A stretch of 64,000 nucleotides of DNA from CALNYX01 sp942490925. GTDB lineage: Bacteria > Chlamydiota > Chlamydiia > Chlamydiales > JAAKFR01. Of this stretch, positions 7,956-15,682 are shown piece by piece. How positions within the stretch are numbered: the stretch's first letter is position 1; the number at the start of each line of letters is the position of its first letter. The DNA lies in NCBI GenBank assembly GCA_942490925.1, contig CALNYX010000017.1, positions 744,001 to 808,000 of the forward strand, in the 5' to 3' direction. A program made the position numbers and the translations under genes. Under the pieces are notes generated by a model. That model saw nothing but the letters and a program-made list of their open reading frames with translations. It searched no databases and was not told the origin of the DNA.

Positions 7956-7979
7956 AAGCAGCTATCTTAACCTTTGAGC

Positions 7980-8915
7980 ATGTCAAAAGGTGCCATTGTC
8001 TATTTAGCGCCTCCTCTTCATGGAGGACGCCACGATGTTTTTCTCTACAGTCTCCAGCTCATGGAAAAGAATTTCAACCAACGCTTTGCATACCCTGTCA
8101 TCATTTTTCATGAGGATTTCACACAAGAAGCGATTGAGCAAATTCAATCGACCTATTCGTCATCATTTACATTTGTTCATCTCCCAGATTTTACAAAGCT
8201 ACCTGAAGGTGTTGAACCTGACCAGGTCTCTCGATGGATGCGCGGGGAAGATGGTGGTCGAAAAGGGGCTCAGGGCATAGGCTATCGCCAAATGTGCCGC
8301 TTCTACGCATACGGCCTTTTGATGCATCCTGCACTTGAACCTTACGATTATTATTGGCGTTTTGATGATGATTCCTTTTTGATTCAACCGATTACCGAAG
8401 ATCCTTTTGAAACACTCGAGCAAGGTGGTTACATCTATGGTTACCGCTCACTCATGCGTGAAGATCCACGTATCGAAGAGGGACATGGGATCAAAGAACT
8501 CCTCCAGCTGACTAAGCAGTTTGCAAAACGCTCTTCTATTCCTTGGAAGCATTTTCGACAGTTTACTGATTGGCGTGGTCGGCCGAATGGAAAGCAGTAC
8601 TATACTAACTTTGAGATCAATAAAGTGAGTTATTGGAGAAATAACGAGCTTTACCGCGCCTATATTGCAGAGATTGAAAAGGCGCAAGGGATCTACAAAT
8701 ATCGTTGGGGTGATGCCTGTATCCGCAGTTATGGATGCGCGCTCTTTCTGAAGCCTGAGCATATATATCATTTTGAAACGCTCCCTTACCGCCATAACTA
8801 CCACTATGCTGTTGCACACAGCAAAACGATCGATTACTATAGACCCTCTTGGGTCAATCTTGAAGATACAACTGAGCGACTTGGCGCTTTGGCAATCGAT
8901 AGGGATTCAGTTTAA
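7980..8915 (+). CDS. GT15-type (Kre2/Mnt1/Ktr-like) mannosyltransferase homologue
   Basis: Putative alpha-1,2-mannosyltransferase of 311 residues. It matches landmarks of glycosyltransferase family 15, best known from the fungal Golgi: the segment GYRQMCRFYAYGLLMHPAL, then YDYYWRFDDD (the DxD region), then TNFEINKVSYWR, whose Glu corresponds to the catalytic Glu in the yeast Kre2 NFEI motif, then YRWGDACIRSYGCALFL. It lacks the fungal N-terminal membrane anchor, so it would act in the cytosol or be secreted. The ATG at 7980 is chosen; an in-frame TTG lies six bases earlier. It overlaps the next glycosyltransferase by one base (TAATG). The GT15 call is from remembered motifs; the donor (GDP-mannose) is inferred. 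Confidence 0.8.
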   Translation: MSKGAIVYLAPPLHGGRHDVFLYSLQLMEKNFNQRFAYPVIIFHEDFTQEAIEQIQSTYSSSFTFVHLPDFTKLPEGVEPDQVSRWMRGEDGGRKGAQGIGYRQMCRFYAYGLLMHPALEPYDYYWRFDDDSFLIQPITEDPFETLEQGGYIYGYRSLMREDPRIEEGHGIKELLQLTKQFAKRSSIPWKHFRQFTDWRGRPNGKQYYTNFEINKVSYWRNNELYRAYIAEIEKAQGIYKYRWGDACIRSYGCALFLKPEHIYHFETLPYRHNYHYAVAHSKTIDYYRPSWVNLEDTTERLGALAIDRDSV

Positions 8916-9889
8916 TGCTACCTCCAATTGGTGTTTTTGCTTACAAACGCAGCGCCCATCTAAAAGCTTGTCTCGATGCTATTTCTCAATCAGAAAAGCT
9001 ACTAGGCAAAAAACTTCCTCTCTACATTTTTTGCGACTACCCCAAATCCCCTGAAGATCACAAGCAGGTTGAGCAAACCCTCCAAGTAGCTCGAGCACAC
9101 GTAGGAGCAACAGTGGTTGCTCGAGAAAAGAACTTCGGCTTCCGCAATATCACAGAGGGTGTTTCAGCTCTTTGTAAGGAGCACGGCCAAGCGATCATCA
9201 TTGAAGATGATGTCTTAATTGCACCTGACTTTCTCCCCTTTATGTGCCGCGCCTTGAAAGCATATGAAGCAGACCCACGCGTCTTCATGATTTCTGGCTT
9301 CATGTATTATGGGATGGAACAGAGCGCGCCTTTCTTTCTCAATCAATCTTACATTTGGGGATGGGCGACTTGGCAACGGGCTTGGGAGCACTACTCTTGG
9401 GAGGCAGAAGGGTGGGAAACTGTCAGACAAAACAAAAAACAGCGTCACCTCTTTGATTGTTATGGAGCACACCCTTTTTCCAAAGGACTTGAAAAAACCA
9501 TGACTGGCCAGTGGAAAGCGTGGGCGCCGCAGTGGCACTATGCAATGTTCAAAGCCAATGGCCTAGCGCTTTATCCTGCGCGCTCTCTTGTTTGGAACTC
9601 TGGCTGTGGCGGTGGAACGCATGGCAATTCTAAGCTCGATGCAAACCCTACACTTGGTGAGCGCGAGCACTACATCCATGGAGATCTACAGTATGCTGAT
9701 TTTCAGAAACCGCGACTTCAAAATCCGATTGAAAGCTGGCCTGAGCCTAGGCTTAATAGACAGGCGATGAAGCAGCTTGCCGTCATCTTTCTAGACGAGC
9801 GCCTGAGACGTAATGAGCGGAAGAGATGGCGCCTCAAGGTGAAGAAGTGGATGAACCAGCTACCAACTTTGCAACAATCTCCTCAATGA
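8915..9889 (+). CDS. GT-A fold glycosyltransferase
   Basis: Protein of 324 residues in the GNT-I/family-2-like class. The N-terminus PPIGVFAYKRSAHLKACLDA begins a nucleotide-binding Rossmann half. FGFRNITEGVSALCKEHG is followed by the metal-binding acidic motif IIEDDVLIAPDFL, and SYIWGWATWQRAWE forms the acceptor-side signature of this bacterial group. The basic C-terminus may contact membranes or glycan. It starts on the last base of the upstream GT15-like gene's stop codon, so the two are translationally coupled and probably modify one glycan. Sugar and acceptor unknown. Confidence 0.85.
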   Translation: MLPPIGVFAYKRSAHLKACLDAISQSEKLLGKKLPLYIFCDYPKSPEDHKQVEQTLQVARAHVGATVVAREKNFGFRNITEGVSALCKEHGQAIIIEDDVLIAPDFLPFMCRALKAYEADPRVFMISGFMYYGMEQSAPFFLNQSYIWGWATWQRAWEHYSWEAEGWETVRQNKKQRHLFDCYGAHPFSKGLEKTMTGQWKAWAPQWHYAMFKANGLALYPARSLVWNSGCGGGTHGNSKLDANPTLGEREHYIHGDLQYADFQKPRLQNPIESWPEPRLNRQAMKQLAVIFLDERLRRNERKRWRLKVKKWMNQLPTLQQSPQ

Positions 9890-9925
9890 GTTATTCCCCT
9901 GTTACGAGATTTAGAAGAGAGATTA

Positions 9926-9956
9926 CATGAATGTTATGAATATTATAACATTCATG
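9926..9956 (+). promoter_or_regulatory. Perfect inverted repeat over the start codon of the kinase-like gene
   Basis: CATGAATGTTAT (9926-9937) and ATAACATTCATG (9945-9956) are perfectly complementary around a seven-base loop. The left arm contains the proposed ATG (9927). In mRNA this hairpin would hide the start codon; in DNA it could be a repressor site. Confidence 0.6.
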
Positions 9957-11003
9957 CATGGGAGATCAAAATCATTTACTAAATTCACAATCATTTATAT
10001 TTTAATAGGATTGACCATGCCAGCTGATGCAAGTAATGAAACCCAAGCCCTGGAACTCTTACAGAATTCTATAGGGGTAAATGGACCGTTTACCATGGAG
10101 CTGCTTTCAGGTGGGTGCTCGGGTTCTGAGGTAATTAAGGTGAATACGTCAGATAAGTCTTATGTTGTTCGATTTTGGAATATGCAGTGGGCTGATTATT
10201 TTCAGCAAGACTTGGCTTGCCAACTAATTGCGTCTGATGCTGGTTATGGTCCTAAGGTATATTTCTTCAATGAAGTGGAATACATCACAATCATGGAATA
10301 TCATTTTCAGGAAGCTTTACCAGAAATTCAAATCAGGTTGCAGGCATTGGTTAATTTGCTCAAAAAAATTCATGCAGGCCCTGTAGTTCCTACGGGGATA
10401 GACAGAGCTGTTTATCTTGATTTACTCATTGAAGAGTTAAAAGAAACACAGTTTGTTGATCTAGAGGCTATTAGAATCATTAAAGACACGGTCTTCTCTG
10501 CCACACGTCCTAGTGCCAGTTATGTAGCATGCCATCGAGATCTACATCATGGCAATCTCATTTACACCGAGGATAGCTTCCTTGCCATAGATTATACCTG
10601 GGGTGCAATGGATGATCCGTACGCTGATTTAGCTAATATTGCGATTTTTAATTGTAAAACTGAAGAAGAAGAAAAGTTGCTCCTCCAATTATATCTTGGG
10701 TATACACCAAGTGCAAACGAAATGGCTAGATTATCTCTTATGAAGTTACCCGCTAAAATATTTTATGGCCTAGAATTTTTGGAAATTGCTAATTCTAGCA
10801 AGATGAATGGTCAAATCATTCCACAAACCGCCTCAAAGGGCTATATGGATTTTGGACGTTACAGTGGCACAACACAGAGTCCTACCGATTTTCTTACTTA
10901 TGCGATTTCATTATTGGGTGAAGTAGTTGATTATTCCAGGAGCAAGCAGTACGCAAAGGATCTCGTTGAAATTTCGGGTTACATACCTGCGAAAGAGAAA
11001 TAG
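9927..11003 (+). CDS. Kinase-like protein (APH/choline kinase fold) with predicted signal peptide
   Basis: Protein of 358 residues. The phosphotransferase family signature is intact: catalytic loop ACHRDLHHGNLIY (His, Asp and Asn of HxDxxxxN) and metal-binding FLAIDYTWGAMDDPYADLA. The nucleotide lobe has SGGCSGSEVIKV and VVRFWNMQWADY. Enzymes of this fold phosphorylate choline, aminoglycosides or similar small molecules in the cytosol. Here residues 16-35 (FTKFTIIYILIGLTMPADA) look like a signal peptide, so the protein may be exported. AGAAGAGAG precedes the ATG. Substrate unknown; a choline or ethanolamine role is only a guess. Confidence 0.8.
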   Translation: MNVMNIITFMHGRSKSFTKFTIIYILIGLTMPADASNETQALELLQNSIGVNGPFTMELLSGGCSGSEVIKVNTSDKSYVVRFWNMQWADYFQQDLACQLIASDAGYGPKVYFFNEVEYITIMEYHFQEALPEIQIRLQALVNLLKKIHAGPVVPTGIDRAVYLDLLIEELKETQFVDLEAIRIIKDTVFSATRPSASYVACHRDLHHGNLIYTEDSFLAIDYTWGAMDDPYADLANIAIFNCKTEEEEKLLLQLYLGYTPSANEMARLSLMKLPAKIFYGLEFLEIANSSKMNGQIIPQTASKGYMDFGRYSGTTQSPTDFLTYAISLLGEVVDYSRSKQYAKDLVEISGYIPAKEK

Positions 11004-11008
11004 AAAAA

Positions 11009-11029
11009 AAATAGGGTGATTTTCACCCT
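11009..11029 (-). terminator. Terminator between convergent genes
   Basis: AGGGTGA (11013-11019), TTT loop, TCACCCT (11023-11029). Read on the minus strand it is followed by a T run, so it ends the esterase transcript; on the plus strand the following sequence is only weakly T-rich. Confidence 0.8.
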
Positions 11030-11084
11030 CTTCTCCTCTAATTTTGCTGAATTTAAGATCTATATTCAGCAGAGCATATGGAAA

Positions 11085-11849
11085 TCAATTAGCTACCAAC
11101 TTTGCAACAATCTGATTGAGTGATTCGTGCGCTTTTTCTGAAGCGCGCGCTGCTTGCCCTGCTAAATGTCCAATCCCCTTCTGCAAATAGGTTGTCACCG
11201 GAATATTGGCATCTACCAGTCTCTTTGCATACTGCTCCCCTTCTGCACGCAATGGATCATTTTCTGCCAAAATAATCGTAGCTTTTGGAAGCCCACTTAG
11301 ATCCTGTGATTCAAGAGGAAAGGCGTATGGATTACTGATATCGTCAGATGATGCAATATATTCAGTGACAAATTCATCAGAAGATTGCCCTGAGACTAGA
11401 GGGTTAAGCAAAATTTGTTGGGCAATTTTAGGGCCACTGCGATCCCGCGAAAGAAGTGTGAGTGCTGCAGCAAGTGTTCCGCCAGCGCTATCTCCAACAA
11501 CAGCAATTGGAGCGTCTGGATGTTTGGCTGCAAGCCATTGCAACGTTTCGTAGCACTCTTCGAGTTGTGTGGGAAATTTTGCTTCCGGGGCATTTGTGTA
11601 GCCAACTGAAACAACTACAGCCTTAGAGTGAGAGCAGAGATAGCGCGCGAGGTTGTCATGCGTATCGAGATTGCCAGCAACCCAGCAACCCCCGTGGATC
11701 ATCAATACGATCTGCTCTTGTGGCGCATCTGGATAGTAGAGACGTAAAGGAACATGACGCTGCATATCGACAACACATTGTACTTCAGGTATCGCCGCTT
11801 TGATAGATAGGATGCGTTGGTTGATTTGCTTACGTCTATTTGCTTTCAT
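11085..11849 (-). CDS. Alpha/beta hydrolase, HSL-type esterase/lipase
   Basis: Protein of 254 residues of the hormone-sensitive-lipase-like esterase family. It shows the oxyanion-hole motif MIHGGCWVAGN (HGG type), the nucleophile elbow GDSAGGTLAA (catalytic Ser), the acid in LAENDPLRAEG and the catalytic His in KGIGHLAG. No signal peptide, so cytosolic. It overlaps the upstream 132-residue gene by 14 bases. Probably hydrolyses short-chain acyl esters; natural substrate unknown. Slightly shorter than the typical 300-residue family because the cap region is small. Confidence 0.88.
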   Translation of the reverse strand: MKANRRKQINQRILSIKAAIPEVQCVVDMQRHVPLRLYYPDAPQEQIVLMIHGGCWVAGNLDTHDNLARYLCSHSKAVVVSVGYTNAPEAKFPTQLEECYETLQWLAAKHPDAPIAVVGDSAGGTLAAALTLLSRDRSGPKIAQQILLNPLVSGQSSDEFVTEYIASSDDISNPYAFPLESQDLSGLPKATIILAENDPLRAEGEQYAKRLVDANIPVTTYLQKGIGHLAGQAARASEKAHESLNQIVAKLVAN

Positions 11850-12234
11850 GGGCTTTGATTTCCGCTTGAATTTCTTTTTTACGAGCTGGATTTGTAAGTT
11901 TGTCTAAGAAATCAAGACTATCTGAGCCTCCATTGAGTAGCTCTGGAACCAGACTGCTTAATTCTGACCATCCCTCATCAGTGAAAGCCTGTTGCATGGC
12001 ACGACACTGCTTGATACTGGCTGCAATCATTGAATGTGCCTGCATGGCAAGCTCAACGACCTGAGCAATATCAGAGTCGATAAATAAAATTCCAAGCTCT
12101 TTTCCCCTAGTGTAAAGAAGAAGAATAGCTGATGTAGCAGGGTAAGAAAGAATGCTCTTGGCTGTTTGATGTTTAGAGCTGAGCGCATCTAGCCATTGTT
12201 GAAGTTGTATGGATCTGTCTGTGGATATAGACAT
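11836..12234 (-). CDS. Hypothetical protein starting directly after tRNA-Leu
   Basis: Protein of 132 residues, not recognised. Its first possible ATG (12234) is the base after the tRNA-Leu discriminator base; any earlier start would lie inside the tRNA. No ribosome binding site is therefore possible outside the tRNA 3' half, so it may be translated as a nearly leaderless message after tRNA processing. The protein is mainly helical with a hydrophobic strand pair (ATSAILLLYTRGKELGILFI). It overlaps the esterase start by 14 bases. Confidence 0.6.
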   Translation of the reverse strand: MSISTDRSIQLQQWLDALSSKHQTAKSILSYPATSAILLLYTRGKELGILFIDSDIAQVVELAMQAHSMIAASIKQCRAMQQAFTDEGWSELSSLVPELLNGGSDSLDFLDKLTNPARKKEIQAEIKAHESK

Positions 12235-12316
<82 letters not shown>

Positions 12317-12329
12317 AAGTGGGGGTAGT

Positions 12330-13231
12330 TTATTCACTCGCCTCTTTTTTGGCAATGATTGTTGGAAAAATGCCGGCTCTGTCCATGATAACCTCTATCT
12401 CGACAAATCCCGCAGCATGCAGCTGCTGACGGGTCAGCTCTACGGAACGAAAAGCCTGCCAAGCAACCTGCAACACATCGACAAAAATAATTCTTTGAAC
12501 TCGGGCATATTCACTATTGACCTCATCCATCTTCCAGTCTGTGGGAGGAGTCAAAAAGCTTGTGATCAATGTACCGCCTGGCTTGAGATTGTGAGCAAAC
12601 TGCTTGTAGAGCTGCACCACCCGTTCATCATCTTGCTCGTAAATATTCAACCCATTGCTGGTGAGCACATCAACAGACTGCGGCAGCTCAAATGTCCAGG
12701 CATCTGCTGCATACAAAGTGCAATGTGCTTGTAGGACATCTCCAGATACTCTTTGTTGAAGCTTGGAAATTGCCTTAGAATCAATATCTACACCAAAAAG
12801 TTGAAAATCCGAAATTCTAGAAAAATCAAGCGTCAAAAGATCACTCATCAAGCCGCATGGAACTGATGCAAATATCGCGCCCTCCTTGACATGCTTCTGA
12901 AGCTCTTGTTGAAAAATAGTAAACCGCTCTTGCGTTGCTAAGACAGTCGGGACCTTTTCAAAAAGCAGTGACTCAACTGGGCGTAATACTCGCTCCCCTT
13001 TCCTTTGAGGGTGCATGAGAATGACATCTGTCCAATAGCCACAAGCCCCCTGTTTTGAATCAAAAATCGGCCTAGTGGAAAGTTGGCCAACTCTTTCAAA
13101 ATTTCTAGCTGTTCTAGTACCGTAACATGAGGCAAGTTGCCTGTCTGGCGAATACGCGCTGCTATCTCCGATGTGAGAGTTGTGACAGGAGGAGCATCGG
13201 GCCTGTGTGAATGAATTTTACCTGTATTCAT
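12330..13231 (-). pseudogene. Class I SAM methyltransferase split by a one-base frameshift
   Basis: Two overlapping minus-strand frames together make one methyltransferase of about 300 residues. The N-terminal frame (from 13231) ends its sensible sequence at RFLIQNRGL; the second frame (usable from 13016) continues as GYWTDVILMHPQ, then the SAM-binding region FASVPCGLMSDLL, FGVDIDSKAIS and LKPGGTLITSFL. Family members I recall read NRGLNGYWT continuously. The break falls at a run of five Cs on the plus strand (13046-13050); one more base would restore NRGACGYWT. It is either a real inactivation, slippage, or a homopolymer sequencing error. Confidence 0.75.
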
Positions 13232-13281
13232 AGGAAATTTTATACACAGAATTCATACTATTTGTCTAGGAGGGATAGTAA

Positions 13282-13701
13282 CTACAAAAAAGTCTCTGCA
13301 GAAGCAGTTCTTTGTAGCTCCGCAAAAATTTCATGCCCCCACTCAAGTAGATTCTCTCGAGCATACTGACATATTGCGAAATTGATATTGGGCATCTCCC
13401 GCGCTTCAATTGAATCAAGATTGATCTGGTAAGAAGACTGAATTTGACTATCAGTAAGAGGCCTAAGGACTCTATCACAATATTCTTTGATCCAGACTGC
13501 TTGCATAGCCCCTAAGTGTCTCTGTGAGACCTTACTCCAGACATGATTTCTCAACCTTTCGTTACAGTTAGTAAGAGTGTTGTTCTCAAAGCGTGTGACA
13601 ATCTTATCAAAAATCCATCTTAACAACTGCTCTGGTTTTGGATCGTAAATAAATCTACTGGCTGCAAGTTGACAACGAAAGCTATTAGTTATATGAGACA
13701 T
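13282..13701 (-). CDS. Hypothetical protein
   Basis: Protein of 139 residues without a recognised domain. Predicted mostly helical and rich in Arg, Gln and Trp (RLRNHVWSKVSQRHL, AVWIKEYCDRVL); no signal peptide or membrane segment. A 178-base AT-rich region separates it from the divergent T3SS-linked gene. It could be a lineage-specific protein or effector; nothing in the sequence decides. Confidence 0.55.
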   Translation of the reverse strand: MSHITNSFRCQLAASRFIYDPKPEQLLRWIFDKIVTRFENNTLTNCNERLRNHVWSKVSQRHLGAMQAVWIKEYCDRVLRPLTDSQIQSSYQINLDSIEAREMPNINFAICQYARENLLEWGHEIFAELQRTASAETFL

Positions 13702-13879
13702 AATACCTCTAAAATAGTATTGGTTATATTATATACAACTAAACAAATACGATCATCATAATTTTATTAAAAAAATAATCAGGCATTCACAAATTGAAAA
13801 TTATCATTTAAACTGTAAAAAAAAATATCAAAAGGTGTCTGCTTGAGAAAAATTCTCCCTTTGTCTATGGTGGCTGGTC

Positions 13880-14977
13880 ATGGTTGATCCTACCTCCACT
13901 GTTACCCCCCTAGAAGGCGCCGAAACTGAAGCGCTTCTACCCCAAGCTGAACAGAGCGCAGTCTTAGAAACTGAGAATGGCGTCTATGTTTTTGTCCCTG
14001 TTGAAGCAAATGCTGCAGAGATGTCTGCCTACTTGCAAGATATCAACGTACAATGGCTTCAAGCTCAAAAACCCGAGCTCTTTGAATCGTTGACAAAAGA
14101 CCATCAAGTCGTCTTCTTCTCAAATGAGACGATCGAAACTGAAGTTGAGATTCAAGATCTGCTGCGTACGCTTGAGTTGCCAGACCCCACTCAAAAAGAG
14201 GTCGATAAGGCTAAAGCTGACTCCAAACCTATGCCTCCACAAAAAGAGGTGCACAAGTCTCTTTTTTCTCTTGCGCGCTCTGTTCACCAGTCTGAAAGCC
14301 GCGTGCAAAAACAGGTCCGCACTGAAGCTAAACCTCAAGCGCGAGAAGCCAACAGTTTTGTCTCTACAACAACGAGCAAAAAATCTGAAGAGGCGCGTGG
14401 ATTTAAGTTTCTGCCAAAAGATAAAGATAAGGATGATAATCCAAAAGATCAGCAGCAAGATAAAAAGAAATGGCAAGCCTCTGTTGGCAAAGCCTCGTCT
14501 AAGGCTAAGGGTGTTGCTGCCACGCAAGATGCGGCAGGTAATGTCTTTGTCCGCTTCATGCATCTGATGGCACGGATTTTAGGACAGGCTGAAGCAGAAG
14601 CACACCAGCTCTATACCAAGATTAAGGCGCGCACTGATGATGTCGATACGCTCACGCTTTTGACGCAGAAGATCAACACGGCAAATGGTGAGATCAACTG
14701 GCAGGAAAATGAGGAGATGGAAAATCTACTCAAGCGGGCACGCGAAATTGGCGTTGAAATCCCTGAGGGGAAACTCACATGGAGTGAAGATGAGAAGCGT
14801 CTTTTCAAGGAAAATGTGCAGATGCGCAAAGATAGCATGGAGAAGATGACGCAACTTGAGCGAACGGATATGCAACGCTACTTGCAAGAGGCCTCTCAAT
14901 GTCACCAAGCACGCTCTAATGTTTTGAAACTCCTGAAAGAGGTGATGGATACCATTATCCACAACATGAGACCGTGA
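13880..14977 (+). CDS. T3SS-locus protein, CT863-like by position
   Basis: Protein of 365 residues opening the type III secretion cluster. The N-terminus (1-30) is rich in Thr, Glu, Ala and Leu and uncharged at its start, as in many T3SS substrates. The middle (about 110-215) is Lys/Asp/Gln-rich and probably disordered; the C-terminal 140 residues are helical and coiled-coil-prone (LLKRAREIGVEIPEGKL, LTQLERTDMQRYLQEA). No membrane segments. In C. trachomatis CT863 lies next to the chaperone and translocators in the same order, so orthology is inferred from synteny. Role unknown. Confidence 0.75.
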   Translation: MVDPTSTVTPLEGAETEALLPQAEQSAVLETENGVYVFVPVEANAAEMSAYLQDINVQWLQAQKPELFESLTKDHQVVFFSNETIETEVEIQDLLRTLELPDPTQKEVDKAKADSKPMPPQKEVHKSLFSLARSVHQSESRVQKQVRTEAKPQAREANSFVSTTTSKKSEEARGFKFLPKDKDKDDNPKDQQQDKKKWQASVGKASSKAKGVAATQDAAGNVFVRFMHLMARILGQAEAEAHQLYTKIKARTDDVDTLTLLTQKINTANGEINWQENEEMENLLKRAREIGVEIPEGKLTWSEDEKRLFKENVQMRKDSMEKMTQLERTDMQRYLQEASQCHQARSNVLKLLKEVMDTIIHNMRP

Positions 14978-15024
14978 GCCCATCCCACTATTTATCAAAG
15001 CTGCTTTTTGAGTCTTTTTTCGGC

Positions 15025-15112
15025 AATTACCAAGCTGCTTCAGAGCCTACTTGTCAAGTATGCCTTCTGAAACAACTTGGCAATTTCCAGAAAAAAATCC
15101 TTCAAAAATCAT
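15025..15112 (+). repeat. Dispersed structured element, copy B
   Basis: Outer arms AATTACCAAGCTG (15025-15037) and CAACTTGGCAATT (15073-15085) pair with two mismatches. The inner hairpin TACTT (15048-15052), GTC, AAGTA (15056-15060) is followed by the tail AGAAAAAAATCCTTC then AAAAATCAT (15089-15112). Between 15047 and 15112 it aligns with copy A with one indel. It occupies the gap between the CT863-like gene and the chaperone gene, so it might also influence chaperone expression. Confidence 0.75.
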
Positions 15113-15137
15113 CGTTTTCAAATAATGGAATGGCCTC

Positions 15138-15653
15138 ATGAAGCTTAAAGAATTGCTCCAAAAAATTGCTGTTAACCGTCGAGAGGAACACCCGTTCCCT
15201 GAAGATCTCGATGCCTATTTGGAAGACTTTATCCCCAATACGCTACTCAAAAGCGATACACTTCAAATTGCCTTCGGTGTTACAAATGAAGAGATGGAAG
15301 TGCTCTACAAAGAAGCCTACACCTTCTACACCAAAGAAGATTTCACAGAAGCGACTACCGAATTTCGCTATCTTGTAATCCTCGATCCGTTCACAAAAAA
15401 GTACTGGCTTGGGCTTGCTGCTTGCCTACAAGTACAAGAATTCTACGAAAAAGCGCTCCACTCTTATGCAATGGCTGCACTTTTAGATGGTGAAGATCCC
15501 TACCCCCATTTTTACGCCTATCAATGCTACGAAAAGTCTGGAAATCAAGAAGATGCACAAAAAGCGCTACAGCTTGCCTATGAACGAACTGAAGGGCGTG
15601 CGCTTTTTGTTTCATTGCGTCAACAGATTGAACCTCTTTTAGCTTTGGCATAA
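15138..15653 (+). CDS. Type III secretion chaperone, SycD/LcrH family
   Basis: Class II chaperone of 171 residues that keeps the two hydrophobic translocators unfolded and apart before secretion. Tandem TPR units cover about residues 50-155, with typical helix pairs (EVLYKEAYTFYTKEDFTEAT, KYWLGLAACLQVQEFYEKAL, PHFYAYQCYEKSGNQEDAQKA with the central part shared). An N-terminal helix precedes them, as in SycD. Directly upstream of the CopB-like and CopD-like genes with which it should pair. Corresponds to C. trachomatis CT862 (LcrH2/Scc3) by order. Confidence 0.9.
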   Translation: MKLKELLQKIAVNRREEHPFPEDLDAYLEDFIPNTLLKSDTLQIAFGVTNEEMEVLYKEAYTFYTKEDFTEATTEFRYLVILDPFTKKYWLGLAACLQVQEFYEKALHSYAMAALLDGEDPYPHFYAYQCYEKSGNQEDAQKALQLAYERTEGRALFVSLRQQIEPLLALA

Positions 15654-15682
15654 ATCTTTCTCTCTCGTATAGTTGGCCTGTT

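Noticed and set aside
14120..14567. Long open frames on both strands inside the CT863-like gene (147 residues each)
   Set aside because: They overlap a well-supported gene, have skewed Arg/Leu/Lys-rich composition, no ribosome binding site and no recognisable motif.
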